A DNA stretch of 15,127 nucleotides from CAZECR01 sp964510495. GTDB taxonomy: Bacteria; Patescibacteriota; Patescibacteriia; Magasanikbacterales; GWA2-37-8. Position numbers and translations under genes: made by a program. The notes below the pieces were generated by a model. The model ran no database searches, was not told the origin of the DNA, and saw only the letters and a program-made list of their open reading frames with translations. Shown here piece by piece: positions 1 through 6,039 of the stretch; position 1 is the first letter of the stretch; every line of letters starts with the position of its first letter. The stretch lies in NCBI GenBank assembly GCA_964510495.1, contig CAZECR010000027.1, positions 1-15,127 of the forward strand, given 5' to 3'.

Positions 1-2
1 CT

Positions 3-389
3 GAACTAGGCGATGCAGAAGATCAGTTTTCCGGCCCAACGCGTTTGCCCTATGGCGACATGGCGCCTGCTGCAACCGAAGAAGCCCTTCCCGCTTTAAA
101 GATCGCTTCTGTTAAAAATAAAAAAACTATTTCTGAAGACGATGTATTTGGTAAAGAATTAGAACGTGAAATGGGAAAAATAGCTCACGAAGAAGCATTG
201 CTTAATCAAAAAAATAATAAGGACCTTTCCGGACAGGTCACTATTGCGATGAACAAGCCAAGAAAGGTTGCTAAAACTAAGAAGGCAGACTTCAGCGACG
301 AGATCACTCAACCAAGGATTTCAACAAACACCGGTGATTTTCAAGATGAGCCAACATTTATTAAAGGGCGTCCGAGTAAAGCTGCTTAA
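3..389 (+). CDS. 3' end of an unrecognised protein, cut by the window start
   Basis: The reading frame is open from the first full codon at position 3 to a TAA at 387-389, giving 128 visible residues; the start lies upstream of the window. A TTG at 45 could be read as a start, but the frame continues before it, so I treat the gene as 5'-truncated. The visible part is hydrophilic and rich in Lys, Glu and Pro, with a charged helix-like stretch (about residues 45-70 of the visible part, around ELEREMGKIAHEEALLNQ) and a low-complexity C-terminus. I see no membrane segment, no Cys and no known catalytic motif. It looks like a disordered tail of a larger protein, and I cannot assign a function. It converges with the minus-strand lipoprotein gene. 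No U-tailed terminator directly follows it; the only structure nearby is the GC hairpin at 418-449. Confidence 0.7.
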   Translation, partial: ELGDAEDQFSGPTRLPYGDMAPAATEEALPALKIASVKNKKTISEDDVFGKELEREMGKIAHEEALLNQKNNKDLSGQVTIAMNKPRKVAKTKKADFSDEITQPRISTNTGDFQDEPTFIKGRPSKAA

Positions 390-417
390 GCAAATTTTTG
401 TAGCATATATAATAAGT

Positions 418-449
418 ATGCCCGGCGCGACAATCGTCGCGCCGGGCAT
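418..449 (-). terminator. Perfect 14-bp GC hairpin between convergent genes, probable terminator
   Basis: The arms at 418-431 and 436-449 are perfectly complementary (14 bp, mostly G+C) around a 4-base AATC loop. It lies 15 bases past the stop of the minus-strand lipoprotein gene and 28 bases past the stop of the plus-strand gene, so it could block transcription both ways. Neither side has a clean run of T: the minus-strand exit reads ACTTATTATATATG and the plus-strand exit GTGTTTGCG. It is therefore not a textbook intrinsic terminator. It could instead be an mRNA-stabilising 3' hairpin. Confidence 0.45.
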
Positions 450-464
450 GTGTTTGCGTTCCTC

Positions 465-1067
465 CTAGAAGGAGGTCGTCCAGCAGGACTCGTCGCCCGG
501 AGGCTGCAGCTGGTACCGCTCGGTCGATCCGGCCTGGCTGAAGACGATGTGGTCGATGCCGTTGGCACAGGCGACCACGGTAGCGCCCTTCAAGGCGTCC
601 TTGCAGTTCAGGCAGTCGAGCGAGAACTCGTGCTGAAAGCCGGCCGGAACAGGCAGTGTGCCGCTCCACCGCAGCACGGTCGTGTTACCGCCTCCGCCTA
701 CGATCTGCACCTTGCCGGTGGGGACGTTGCCGATCCGGATCTCGAACATGCCCGGGGCCGGCTTCGGCGGCGGCGTGATCGTCACGCTGAAGGGTGCCTC
801 GAGCAGCGTCAAGCTGCCGCACGGCGTGACCACGAACCCGCTCCAGAGCGCCGTCTCCGAGTTGAGAAAGACGCCGGGCGGGATGGGGGCGAGGAAGGGG
901 AAGGCGTCCAGCTGCTTGTCTCGGTACATCCCGCTTGCCTCGTCCCAAAGAGGCACGCTCCTGGGGCAGGAGTTTGTCATGTCGGGCACTTGACCCTCGA
1001 CGTCGGTCGGCATGCTGCTGCAACCGACGAGCAGTCCACTCACCACTATTCCAACCAATCTCCACAT
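465..1067 (-). CDS. Putative secreted lipoprotein of unknown function, in a GC-rich cassette
   Basis: Product is 200 residues. The N-terminus is a short type II signal peptide: Arg3, a hydrophobic core, then the lipobox LVGC with the lipidated Cys at residue 16. This predicts an Lgt/LspA-processed lipoprotein anchored on the outer face of the membrane. The mature part is Pro/Gly-rich and has several further Cys (a CLNC pair among them), with beta-rich stretches such as FSVTITPP and FEIRIGNVPTGKVQIV that suggest a small beta-sandwich. I do not recognise the family. The start is fixed by a full SD (AGGAGGTGA, plus-strand 1071-1079), 6 bases from the ATG. Base composition is far more GC-rich than the flanking genes, third positions especially, and the strand is opposite. 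The long plus-strand frame over the same DNA is a high-GC shadow: it has no signal peptide or SD. Transfer is inferred, not shown. Confidence 0.75.
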   Translation of the reverse strand: MWRLVGIVVSGLLVGCSSMPTDVEGQVPDMTNSCPRSVPLWDEASGMYRDKQLDAFPFLAPIPPGVFLNSETALWSGFVVTPCGSLTLLEAPFSVTITPPPKPAPGMFEIRIGNVPTGKVQIVGGGGNTTVLRWSGTLPVPAGFQHEFSLDCLNCKDALKGATVVACANGIDHIVFSQAGSTERYQLQPPGDESCWTTSF

Positions 1068-1103
1068 ACATCACCTCCTGTCGCAAACGCGACGGTAGCA
1101 GAT

Positions 1104-1132
1104 AGAGAAGCCTAAAAAAGGCTTTTTGTCAA
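1104..1132 (-). promoter_or_regulatory. Probable promoter of the lipoprotein gene, similar to the one at 8215-8243
   Basis: On the minus strand there is a perfect -35 TTGACA (1132-1127) and, 17 bases on, TTCTCT (1109-1104), a poor -10. The spacer ends in TTTTAGGC. The segment 1109-1136 aligns with 8220-8248, upstream of the second GC-rich cassette: 19 of 24 positions match up to the -35, followed by a shared GGGT. The leader carries a small hairpin (arms 1080-1084 and 1089-1093) just before the SD. The same DNA on the plus strand forms a short AAGCC/GGCTT stem followed by T's, which may act as a weak plus-strand terminator. Confidence 0.5.
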
Positions 1133-1152
1133 GGGTAAAAGGTTTTTATTAC

Positions 1153-1181
1153 TTGACAGTTATGACAAAATCAAGTATTCT
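1153..1181 (+). promoter_or_regulatory. Strong sigma70-type promoter upstream of a terminator-like hairpin (nusA P1)
   Basis: TTGACA at 1153-1158 and TATTCT at 1176-1181 are separated by exactly 17 bases, an almost consensus promoter. The start would be near 1188. It is back to back with the lipoprotein promoter: the two -35 boxes form a 7-bp inverted repeat (TGTCAAG at 1127-1133, CTTGACA at 1152-1158). The hairpin at 1190-1219 begins almost at the predicted start site, so unconditional termination would leave an RNA of only about 30 bases. Confidence 0.65.
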
Positions 1182-1189
1182 TAACTAGT

Positions 1190-1219
1190 AAGACCACTTC
1201 ATAAAAGTGGCCTTTTTTG
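1190..1219 (+). terminator. Intrinsic terminator or attenuator in the nusA leader
   Basis: The stem CCACTT/AAGTGG (1194-1199 with 1205-1210, 5-base loop) is extended past one A-C mismatch by AAG/CTT and runs into TTTTTT at 1213-1218. It lies between the P1 promoter and the second nusA promoter. Two readings are possible. It may be a leader attenuator that makes nusA expression from P1 depend on read-through. Alternatively it may be the original terminator of the gene ending at 389, now separated from it by the GC-rich cassette. Confidence 0.6.
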
Positions 1220-1227
1220 TTAAAAAC

Positions 1228-1236
1228 TGCTATACT
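1228..1236 (+). promoter_or_regulatory. nusA: Extended -10 promoter of nusA (P2)
   Basis: TGC-TATACT is an extended -10 element; no good -35 lies 16-18 bases upstream, as is usual for extended -10 promoters. The start would fall near 1243, giving a leader of about 27 bases without an SD. The 11-base string TGCTATACTCA recurs exactly at the promoter before the gene at 10866, which supports it as the house promoter form of this genome. Confidence 0.55.
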
Positions 1237-1269
1237 CATAACTAATTAACCCTTCTAAACACACGCACT

Positions 1270-2526
1270 ATGTCCGAGATTACTAAAGCAATTCAGGCCC
1301 TCTGTGACGAAAAGAATTTATCCTACGAAGCGGTCATGGATACTATCGAAATCGCGCTCGCTGCCGCGTATCGCAAGGATTTTGGTAACAAACAGCAAAA
1401 TATTAAAGTAAAGTTTGATCCTGAAACAGGCGATATGCAGGCATGGGATATCAAAACTGTTGTTGCCGACGTTGACCCAGAAACTTTAGAAAAAGCCCAA
1501 GAAGAATTGGTGGAACGCCGCAAAAAGGCCAAAGACGAAAACCGTGAATTGACTGATGAAGAAACAGCTGATTTGCCGCGCTTCAATCCAAAAACTGAAA
1601 TGATGATTGCTGAAGCCAAGATCATTAAGGGTAAAGTAAAGCTTGGGGATGTGATTGAGATCGAACTCCCGATCACGCATGAATTTGGTCGCATGGCTGC
1701 TCAGACTGCCAAGCAAGTTATTATCCAGAAAATTCGCGAAGCCGAACGCACGATGGTATTTGGCGACTTCAAAGGCCAAGAAGGAACGATTATCCAAGGA
1801 ACGATTCAGCGTGTCGAAGGACGCAAAGTTTTGGTTGACCTTGGTAAAATCACTGCCATCCTCCCTACTGATCATCAGATTTATAACGAACACTATCGCC
1901 CTGGAGCCCGCATGAAGTTTTATGTGGCTGCGGTTGAGATGGGTATGAGGGGCCCTGAAATTATCTTGTCGCGTAATTCAGTTGGCATGGTCAAAGAAAT
2001 TTTTAAACAAGAAATTCCTGAAGTTGCTGACGGGGTCATTGAAATTAAAGGTTTAGCCCGCGAAGCTGGTTTCCGCTCCAAAGTGGCTGTGGCAACTGCT
2101 GATAGCTCTATCGACCCAATTGGTTCTTGTATTGGTCAGCGTGGTAGTCGTATCACCACGATTATCGAAGAACTTGGCGGCGAAAAAATTGATGTTATTC
2201 AGTACAACGAAGATGCTAAAAAATATATTTTACACGCCCTTTCTCCGGCTAAAGTTTTGAACGTTGAACTCGATGAAGATGGTAAGGTGGCCAAAGTCTT
2301 GGTTGCTTCTGATCAATTCTCGCTCGCAATTGGACGCAGCGGTCAGAATGTTCGTCTGGCTTCTGAATTAACGGGCTGGAAAATTAGCGTCATCCAAGAA
2401 GGTGCTCCTGAAAAAGCAGTCGAAGAAACCGAGCAGGCACCGGACGCTGAAGAAGAAAAAACCGAAACTGCTCCAGAAACAAAAACAGATGAAGCTGTCG
2501 AACCAGCAGCCGAAACTAAAGAATAA
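1270..2526 (+). CDS. nusA: Transcription termination/antitermination factor NusA
   Basis: Product is 418 residues. NusA binds RNA polymerase and nascent RNA and controls pausing, termination and antitermination. Domains in order: N-terminal polymerase-binding domain (about 1-160, ending in the conserved AAQTAKQVIIQKIREAER); S1 domain (about 167-236); KH1 with the loop GSCIGQRGSR (285-294) followed by the family signature ELGGEKIDVI; KH2 with SLAIGRSGQNVRLA (351-364). The tail (379-418) is acidic, Glu/Ala/Pro-rich and probably disordered; the AR repeats of E. coli NusA are absent. A charged insertion of roughly 30-45 residues (about 70-118) breaks the N-terminal domain between the KTVV strand and the GDVIEIEL strand. 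Start: the ATG at 1270 follows promoter P2 with no SD. yidC follows after 23 bases; rimP and infB, the usual neighbours, are not here. Confidence 0.97.
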   Translation: MSEITKAIQALCDEKNLSYEAVMDTIEIALAAAYRKDFGNKQQNIKVKFDPETGDMQAWDIKTVVADVDPETLEKAQEELVERRKKAKDENRELTDEETADLPRFNPKTEMMIAEAKIIKGKVKLGDVIEIELPITHEFGRMAAQTAKQVIIQKIREAERTMVFGDFKGQEGTIIQGTIQRVEGRKVLVDLGKITAILPTDHQIYNEHYRPGARMKFYVAAVEMGMRGPEIILSRNSVGMVKEIFKQEIPEVADGVIEIKGLAREAGFRSKVAVATADSSIDPIGSCIGQRGSRITTIIEELGGEKIDVIQYNEDAKKYILHALSPAKVLNVELDEDGKVAKVLVASDQFSLAIGRSGQNVRLASELTGWKISVIQEGAPEKAVEETEQAPDAEEEKTETAPETKTDEAVEPAAETKE

Positions 2527-2549
2527 TTTTAAATCAACAATTGTAAACT

Positions 2550-3338
2550 ATGTTTGCAGCAATTTCTTCTGCCTTTCACGTTGTACTTTATAAGCCAATT
2601 TTCAACCTTTTCATTGAACTCTATAATATTGTGCCAGGGCACGATGTTGGTTTGGTAATTTTGATTATTACCTTGCTCATTCGGTTGATTCTCTATCCGC
2701 TTACATCTTCGTCGATTAAAGCGCAGCAATCACTCCAGGGACTACAGCCTAAACTCGATGAGCTCAAGAAAAAACATGGCACCGACAGCCAGGCTTTGGC
2801 TCAGGCCACCATGGAATTGTATAAAAATAACAAAGTAAATCCTTTTGCCTCGTGTTTACCCCTCCTCTTGCAGATTCCAATTTTGATCGCATTGTATTCG
2901 GTGCTTCGAGCCGGCTTGGCTTCGACCAATATCGCTGAGACACTCTATTCCTTTGTGGCTAATCCAGGGGTAATTAATCCTGTATCACTTGGATTATTCA
3001 ATCTCTTAAAACCAAATTATGTATTGGCCATTGCCGCTGGTCTTGCGCAATACTTGCAGGCACGTGGTATGAGCCAGGGTATGCCGCCAAAAACAGCTGG
3101 CGCAGGTGGTAAAGACGAAGGTATGATGGCGATGATGAATAAGCAAATGCTGTACTTCATGCCGGCTATGACCGCGATTATCGGTTTTAGCCTCCCGGGC
3201 GGTCTATCGCTCTACTGGTTCTTTGGGACTATGCTTATGGTCCTGCAGCAGTATGTACTTGCTCGCAAAAAAGGGCTTCCAATGAAACCAGATGAGCCAA
3301 AGAAACCGGACGTTATTGAAGGACAAATCGTTTCCTAA
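2550..3338 (+). CDS. yidC: YidC/Oxa1-family membrane protein insertase, short form
   Basis: Product is 262 residues. It inserts membrane proteins into the cytoplasmic membrane, alone or with SecYEG. This is the short Oxa1-like form, without the large periplasmic P1 domain of proteobacterial YidC and without a lipobox. Visible parts: an amphipathic N-terminus (LYKPIFNLFIELYN); a first core helix at about 33-52 carrying the conserved groove arginine (Arg45, in LLIRLILYPLT); the cytoplasmic Lys/Gln-rich hairpin (about 55-95, with PKLDELKKKHG); then hydrophobic segments at about 97-120, 147-168 and 200-235 (MPAMTAIIGFSLPGGLSLYW). The C-terminal tail is basic and Pro-rich (KPDEPKKPD). The linker around 172-195 is Gly/Met-rich. 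It is co-transcribed with nusA, with a 23-base gap and no SD. The usual rnpA/rpmH neighbours are absent. Confidence 0.96.
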   Translation: MFAAISSAFHVVLYKPIFNLFIELYNIVPGHDVGLVILIITLLIRLILYPLTSSSIKAQQSLQGLQPKLDELKKKHGTDSQALAQATMELYKNNKVNPFASCLPLLLQIPILIALYSVLRAGLASTNIAETLYSFVANPGVINPVSLGLFNLLKPNYVLAIAAGLAQYLQARGMSQGMPPKTAGAGGKDEGMMAMMNKQMLYFMPAMTAIIGFSLPGGLSLYWFFGTMLMVLQQYVLARKKGLPMKPDEPKKPDVIEGQIVS

Positions 3339-3348
3339 AAATTTCGAG

Positions 3349-3378
3349 AAAGCTTCCTGTATTCAGGGAGCTTTTTTT
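3349..3378 (+). terminator. Intrinsic terminator of nusA-yidC
   Basis: The arms AAAGCTTCCTG (3349-3359) and CAGGGAGCTTT (3364-3374) pair over 11 bp with one G-U wobble and a 4-base loop. They are followed by a T-run to 3378. It starts 11 bases after the yidC stop. Confidence 0.85.
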
Positions 3379-3410
3379 GGTGTAGTATACGCGTACTTTT
3401 GTTAAGCGAT

Positions 3411-4370
3411 ATGTCATTCTCAAACCCGCTCGACCGAGCCATTGTTCAGACGCTCAGTTATTTTGACCTGATAGATTTTCCGCTCACGCTCGAAGAATTA
3501 TTTAGTTACTTGTGGTGTTCGCCTGAAATTTCATACGCAGATTTTAGTGCATATCTTCATGCTGTTAACACTAAGGCGTGGGAAACCCAAGGAGGATATT
3601 ATTTTTTACCGGGGCGAAGCAGTACGGTTGCACTTCGTGAACAGCATGTCGTTCCAACCGAACAGATGCTCAAAAAAGCCCGGCGCGCCGCCCGCTTTAT
3701 TTGTTGGTTGCCATTTTTGAAGGCAATTCTGGTCTGTAACTCGGTCGGCAGCGAAACGGCTACATGTGAGAGTGATATTGACGTGCTGATCATTACCGAA
3801 CCTCAGCGTATTTGGCTGGTACGTTTCTTTGCGCACAGCATTTTACGTTTGTTTGGTCTCAGGACGTACGGCAATAAAACAGCGGGCCGAATGTGTTTAT
3901 CGTTTTTTGTGGACACCGATCATCTGAATATGGAATCGCTCCGGGTCCGCCCGGATGATATTCATTTTGCTTATTGGTTGCACCAGATGGCTCCCGTGTA
4001 TGATGCCGGTGCCTTTGCCGCACGGTTTAAAGAAGCTAACGCATGGACCAAAACATACTTGCCTAATCTGGATCAAACGCTTGGTCTATCAGTTACCACG
4101 ACTCATCAAGTTCGGCTAGGCAGGGTTGGCAGATTCTTTAAATTTATTTTAGAAAAAATGTGGGGCACTGCTTACGGAGCAATTATTGAAAACGAAGCAA
4201 AAAAAGTGCAATGGCAGTCTATTACTCCAAAAATTAAAGAGCTCGCTGAACTCAAAGACAACAATGTTGTTTTGTCGGATGGTATCTTGAAGTTCCATGA
4301 ACACGATACTCGTCGTCTGCAGTATGAACGCTGGATTAAAAAAATTTCTTATGCTTCAGAAAATAACTAA
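3411..4370 (+). CDS. Nucleotidyltransferase-fold protein with an N-terminal winged-helix-like region
   Basis: Product is 319 residues from the ATG at 3411; a TTG at 3399 would add four residues but has no better signal. The nucleotidyltransferase signature is clear: Gly113-Ser114, then Asp122 and Asp124 (GS-x7-DID, followed by VLIIT), the two metal-binding acids of the polymerase-beta fold. A likely third acid lies in the strand CLSFFVDTD (about 168-170). Residues 1-80 resemble a winged-helix segment (LDRAIVQTLSYFDLIDFPLTLEEL). About 135-155 is hydrophobic (FFAHSILRLFGL). Known members of the fold transfer NMP to proteins, RNA or small molecules; the substrate here cannot be read from the sequence. 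The next gene starts inside this one (20-base overlap), so the two are probably co-translated. A TATAC-containing segment near 3386 could be the -10, but I see no convincing -35. No SD. Confidence 0.75.
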   Translation: MSFSNPLDRAIVQTLSYFDLIDFPLTLEELFSYLWCSPEISYADFSAYLHAVNTKAWETQGGYYFLPGRSSTVALREQHVVPTEQMLKKARRAARFICWLPFLKAILVCNSVGSETATCESDIDVLIITEPQRIWLVRFFAHSILRLFGLRTYGNKTAGRMCLSFFVDTDHLNMESLRVRPDDIHFAYWLHQMAPVYDAGAFAARFKEANAWTKTYLPNLDQTLGLSVTTTHQVRLGRVGRFFKFILEKMWGTAYGAIIENEAKKVQWQSITPKIKELAELKDNNVVLSDGILKFHEHDTRRLQYERWIKKISYASENN

Positions 4371-5643
4371 GTGCCTACTTTTGCTCGTGCTTTTTTTAAT
4401 ACCCTGGCAAACACGGCTTATCTATGAACCAGCGTTCATTAATGGTGCGCCATGGGAATATGGAACAAAAAGTTTGTATGGCATCGAACTGCTTTTGGGG
4501 CTGCTCATCATCTGCGGCCTTATACCACTTGCTACCCAGGGCCGGGCGGCAGCAAAGAAGCCGTCGTTTTGGGTGTTTGGCCTTGGAGCACTTGGTTTTT
4601 TAACGTGGGTAATTTTGAGTAGTACTAATCCAGGTGTTTCGTATCAATTTGTAACGTGGTTGGTCCTTAGTGCATGCTTAGCGACACTTATTAAAAATAC
4701 AGTTGTACCCAAGGTGCACCTGCTCGGCGCACTCTGGCTCGGCGGAGTCGTGCAAGGTTTTTTAGCGCTGGAGCAATTTTTTACGCAACAAGTGGTTGGT
4801 AATAAATGGTTCGGATTGGCCAGTCACACAGCCAAAGAACTAGGAGCGAGTGTGATTGAATTTGGTGATCAGCGGTGGCTTAGGGCCTACGGTAGCTTTG
4901 GTTCTCCCAATTCCCTCGGAATATATCTGGCGGTTATTCTGGTGGTTGGCCTCGTTATCTACGCTACTATTCAGTCGTCAAAAATAAAATTAGCCGTCAC
5001 TGCCGGGCAAATGATTGTTCTTACCGGTCTCATTCTTTCATTTTCACGGGGGGCTTGGATTGCTGCCGGTTGCGGTTGTCTTGCTTTGCTTGTTTTGCAG
5101 TATCGCAAGCACCAATCTCGCGAGCTTGGTAAGCAGTTCCTGTGGTATGCGTTCGTAACACTCTTTTTTGTAGTAATCTTACAGCCACTTTTTTTTGCTC
5201 GATTTACCCCCAGTAATCGTCTGGAAGCCCGTTCTATTAACGAACGAACTGGGCAGCTGCGCGAAGCGTGGCACGTCATCAATGAGCATCCTCTTCGAGG
5301 GGTCGGACCGGGTAGTTATACAGTTGCCCTGGCAAACAAACATCCAGCCGCTACGGCTTTTGAATTGCAACCTGTCCACAATATTTATTTTTTGATAGTG
5401 GCAGAGTGGGGGATACCAATGAGTATGCTCTTGGCTGCTCTCTATTGTTACGGAGTATATGTATGCTGGAAAAAGCAGAATACCATCGGCGTAGTACTTG
5501 TGGTGCTGGGTAGTGCGGGTCTTTTTGATCACTGGCTCTATAGTTTATTAACCGGACAATTACTGTGGTTTATTGGTTGGGGACTGGCCCTGAACGGCAG
5601 TAATTTTAAGCCGGGTAATCCACTTGACAGCTCTGCAAAATGA
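4351..5643 (+). CDS. O-antigen ligase/polymerase-like (Wzy_C family) membrane protein
   Basis: Product is 430 residues from the ATG at 4351. The frame opens earlier at 4297, but that stretch is soluble and lies inside the upstream gene; 4351 places a hydrophobic helix (CLLLLVLFLIPW) at the N-terminus as expected. There are about ten membrane segments. Family motifs: YGSFGSPNSLGIYL (about 180-193); LSFSRGAW (229-236); in the large external loop HPLRGVGPGSY (313-323) and PVHNIYF (341-347, with His343); then AEWGIP. These fit the WaaL/Wzy/PglL superfamily, which transfers lipid-linked glycans to an acceptor or polymerises them on the outer face of the membrane. Acceptor and exact reaction cannot be told. 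It overlaps the nucleotidyltransferase gene by 20 bases. Its last codons contain the groES -35 box; no terminator separates it from groESL, so read-through is possible. Confidence 0.85.
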   Translation: MLQKITKCLLLLVLFLIPWQTRLIYEPAFINGAPWEYGTKSLYGIELLLGLLIICGLIPLATQGRAAAKKPSFWVFGLGALGFLTWVILSSTNPGVSYQFVTWLVLSACLATLIKNTVVPKVHLLGALWLGGVVQGFLALEQFFTQQVVGNKWFGLASHTAKELGASVIEFGDQRWLRAYGSFGSPNSLGIYLAVILVVGLVIYATIQSSKIKLAVTAGQMIVLTGLILSFSRGAWIAAGCGCLALLVLQYRKHQSRELGKQFLWYAFVTLFFVVILQPLFFARFTPSNRLEARSINERTGQLREAWHVINEHPLRGVGPGSYTVALANKHPAATAFELQPVHNIYFLIVAEWGIPMSMLLAALYCYGVYVCWKKQNTIGVVLVVLGSAGLFDHWLYSLLTGQLLWFIGWGLALNGSNFKPGNPLDSSAK

Positions 5644-5651
5644 GGTAGAAT
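5624..5651 (+). promoter_or_regulatory. groS: groESL promoter
   Basis: TTGACA (5624-5629) and TAGAAT (5646-5651) with a 16-base spacer. The start would be near 5658, directly at the edge of the CIRCE-like operator, so a bound repressor would block initiation. The -35 lies within the last codons of the upstream membrane-protein gene. Confidence 0.75.
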
Positions 5652-5660
5652 GAAGAAAGA

Positions 5661-5691
5661 ATTTATCACTCTATTTGGATGAGTGATAAAT
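5661..5691 (+). promoter_or_regulatory. CIRCE-like heat-shock operator (HrcA site)
   Basis: A perfect inverted repeat with 11-bp arms (5661-5671 and 5681-5691) and a 9-base spacer. The core is TTATCACTC-N9-GAGTGATAA. The known CIRCE consensus is TTAGCACTC-N9-GAGTGCTAA, so each half differs at one symmetrical base and the spacing is exact. It sits between the promoter and groES. Repression by HrcA follows from established knowledge of CIRCE; no hrcA gene is in the window. Confidence 0.88.
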
Positions 5692-5721
5692 ACTATCTTT
5701 TATTTATATAATGTTTTACCT

Positions 5722-6015
5722 ATGCAAATCCGCCCCTTGGGTAACCGCGTACTGGTCAAAATGCAGCAAGAGGAAGAGACAACCACTTTCGGCTTAGTTC
5801 TTCCTGACACTGTCGATAAAGACAAAAAAGTCTATGGTATTATTGAATCGCTTGGTAATGGCGAAGACCTTGCTAAACTCGGTCTTAAAGTTGGCGATAA
5901 AGTATTGACCCCAAAATGGGGTGAAGGTGTTGAAGAAGTAAAGTTTGGTAAAGGTAAAAGTGAAGAGGAATACCGCGTCGTTATGCATGACAAAATTTTG
6001 GCTGTAATTGAATAA
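5722..6015 (+). CDS. groS: Co-chaperonin GroES (Cpn10)
   Basis: Product is 97 residues, the normal length. It caps the GroEL ring with a heptameric lid in the ATP-driven folding cycle. Visible marks: N-terminal IRPLGNRVLVK; the mobile loop region EEETTTFGLVLPDT (about 14-27, with the hydrophobic GLVLP anchor that binds GroEL); GDKVL (about 61-65); and the C-terminal strand DKILAVIE. The frame opens earlier at a GTG (5683), but that codon lies inside the CIRCE-like operator and would add a non-family N-terminus, so the ATG at 5722 is chosen. No SD; the leader is AT-rich. groEL follows after 24 bases. Confidence 0.97.
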   Translation: MQIRPLGNRVLVKMQQEEETTTFGLVLPDTVDKDKKVYGIIESLGNGEDLAKLGLKVGDKVLTPKWGEGVEEVKFGKGKSEEEYRVVMHDKILAVIE

Positions 6016-6039
6016 TCACTAAATTTTAAATTTTCTTCT

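Noticed and set aside
461..485. 16S rRNA 3'-end-like stretch on the minus strand
   Set aside because: Only about 20 bases resemble it, helix 45 is missing upstream, and the bases encode the lipoprotein C-terminus.
685..1086. Alternative minus-strand frame overlapping the lipoprotein start
   Set aside because: Its product is Arg-rich low-complexity sequence with no signal; its internal ATG at 1071 lies within the SD of the lipoprotein gene.
450..1115. Long plus-strand frame opposite the lipoprotein gene
   Set aside because: It has no SD, signal peptide or recognisable domain. High-GC DNA opens long shadow frames, and the minus-strand frame has a lipobox and a strong SD.
4297..4350. Earlier start for the O-antigen-ligase-like gene
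   Set aside because: It would add a soluble extension encoded inside the upstream gene; the ATG at 4351 puts the first membrane helix at the N-terminus.
5683..5721. Upstream GTG start for groES
   Set aside because: It lies inside the CIRCE-like operator and adds residues not found in GroES.
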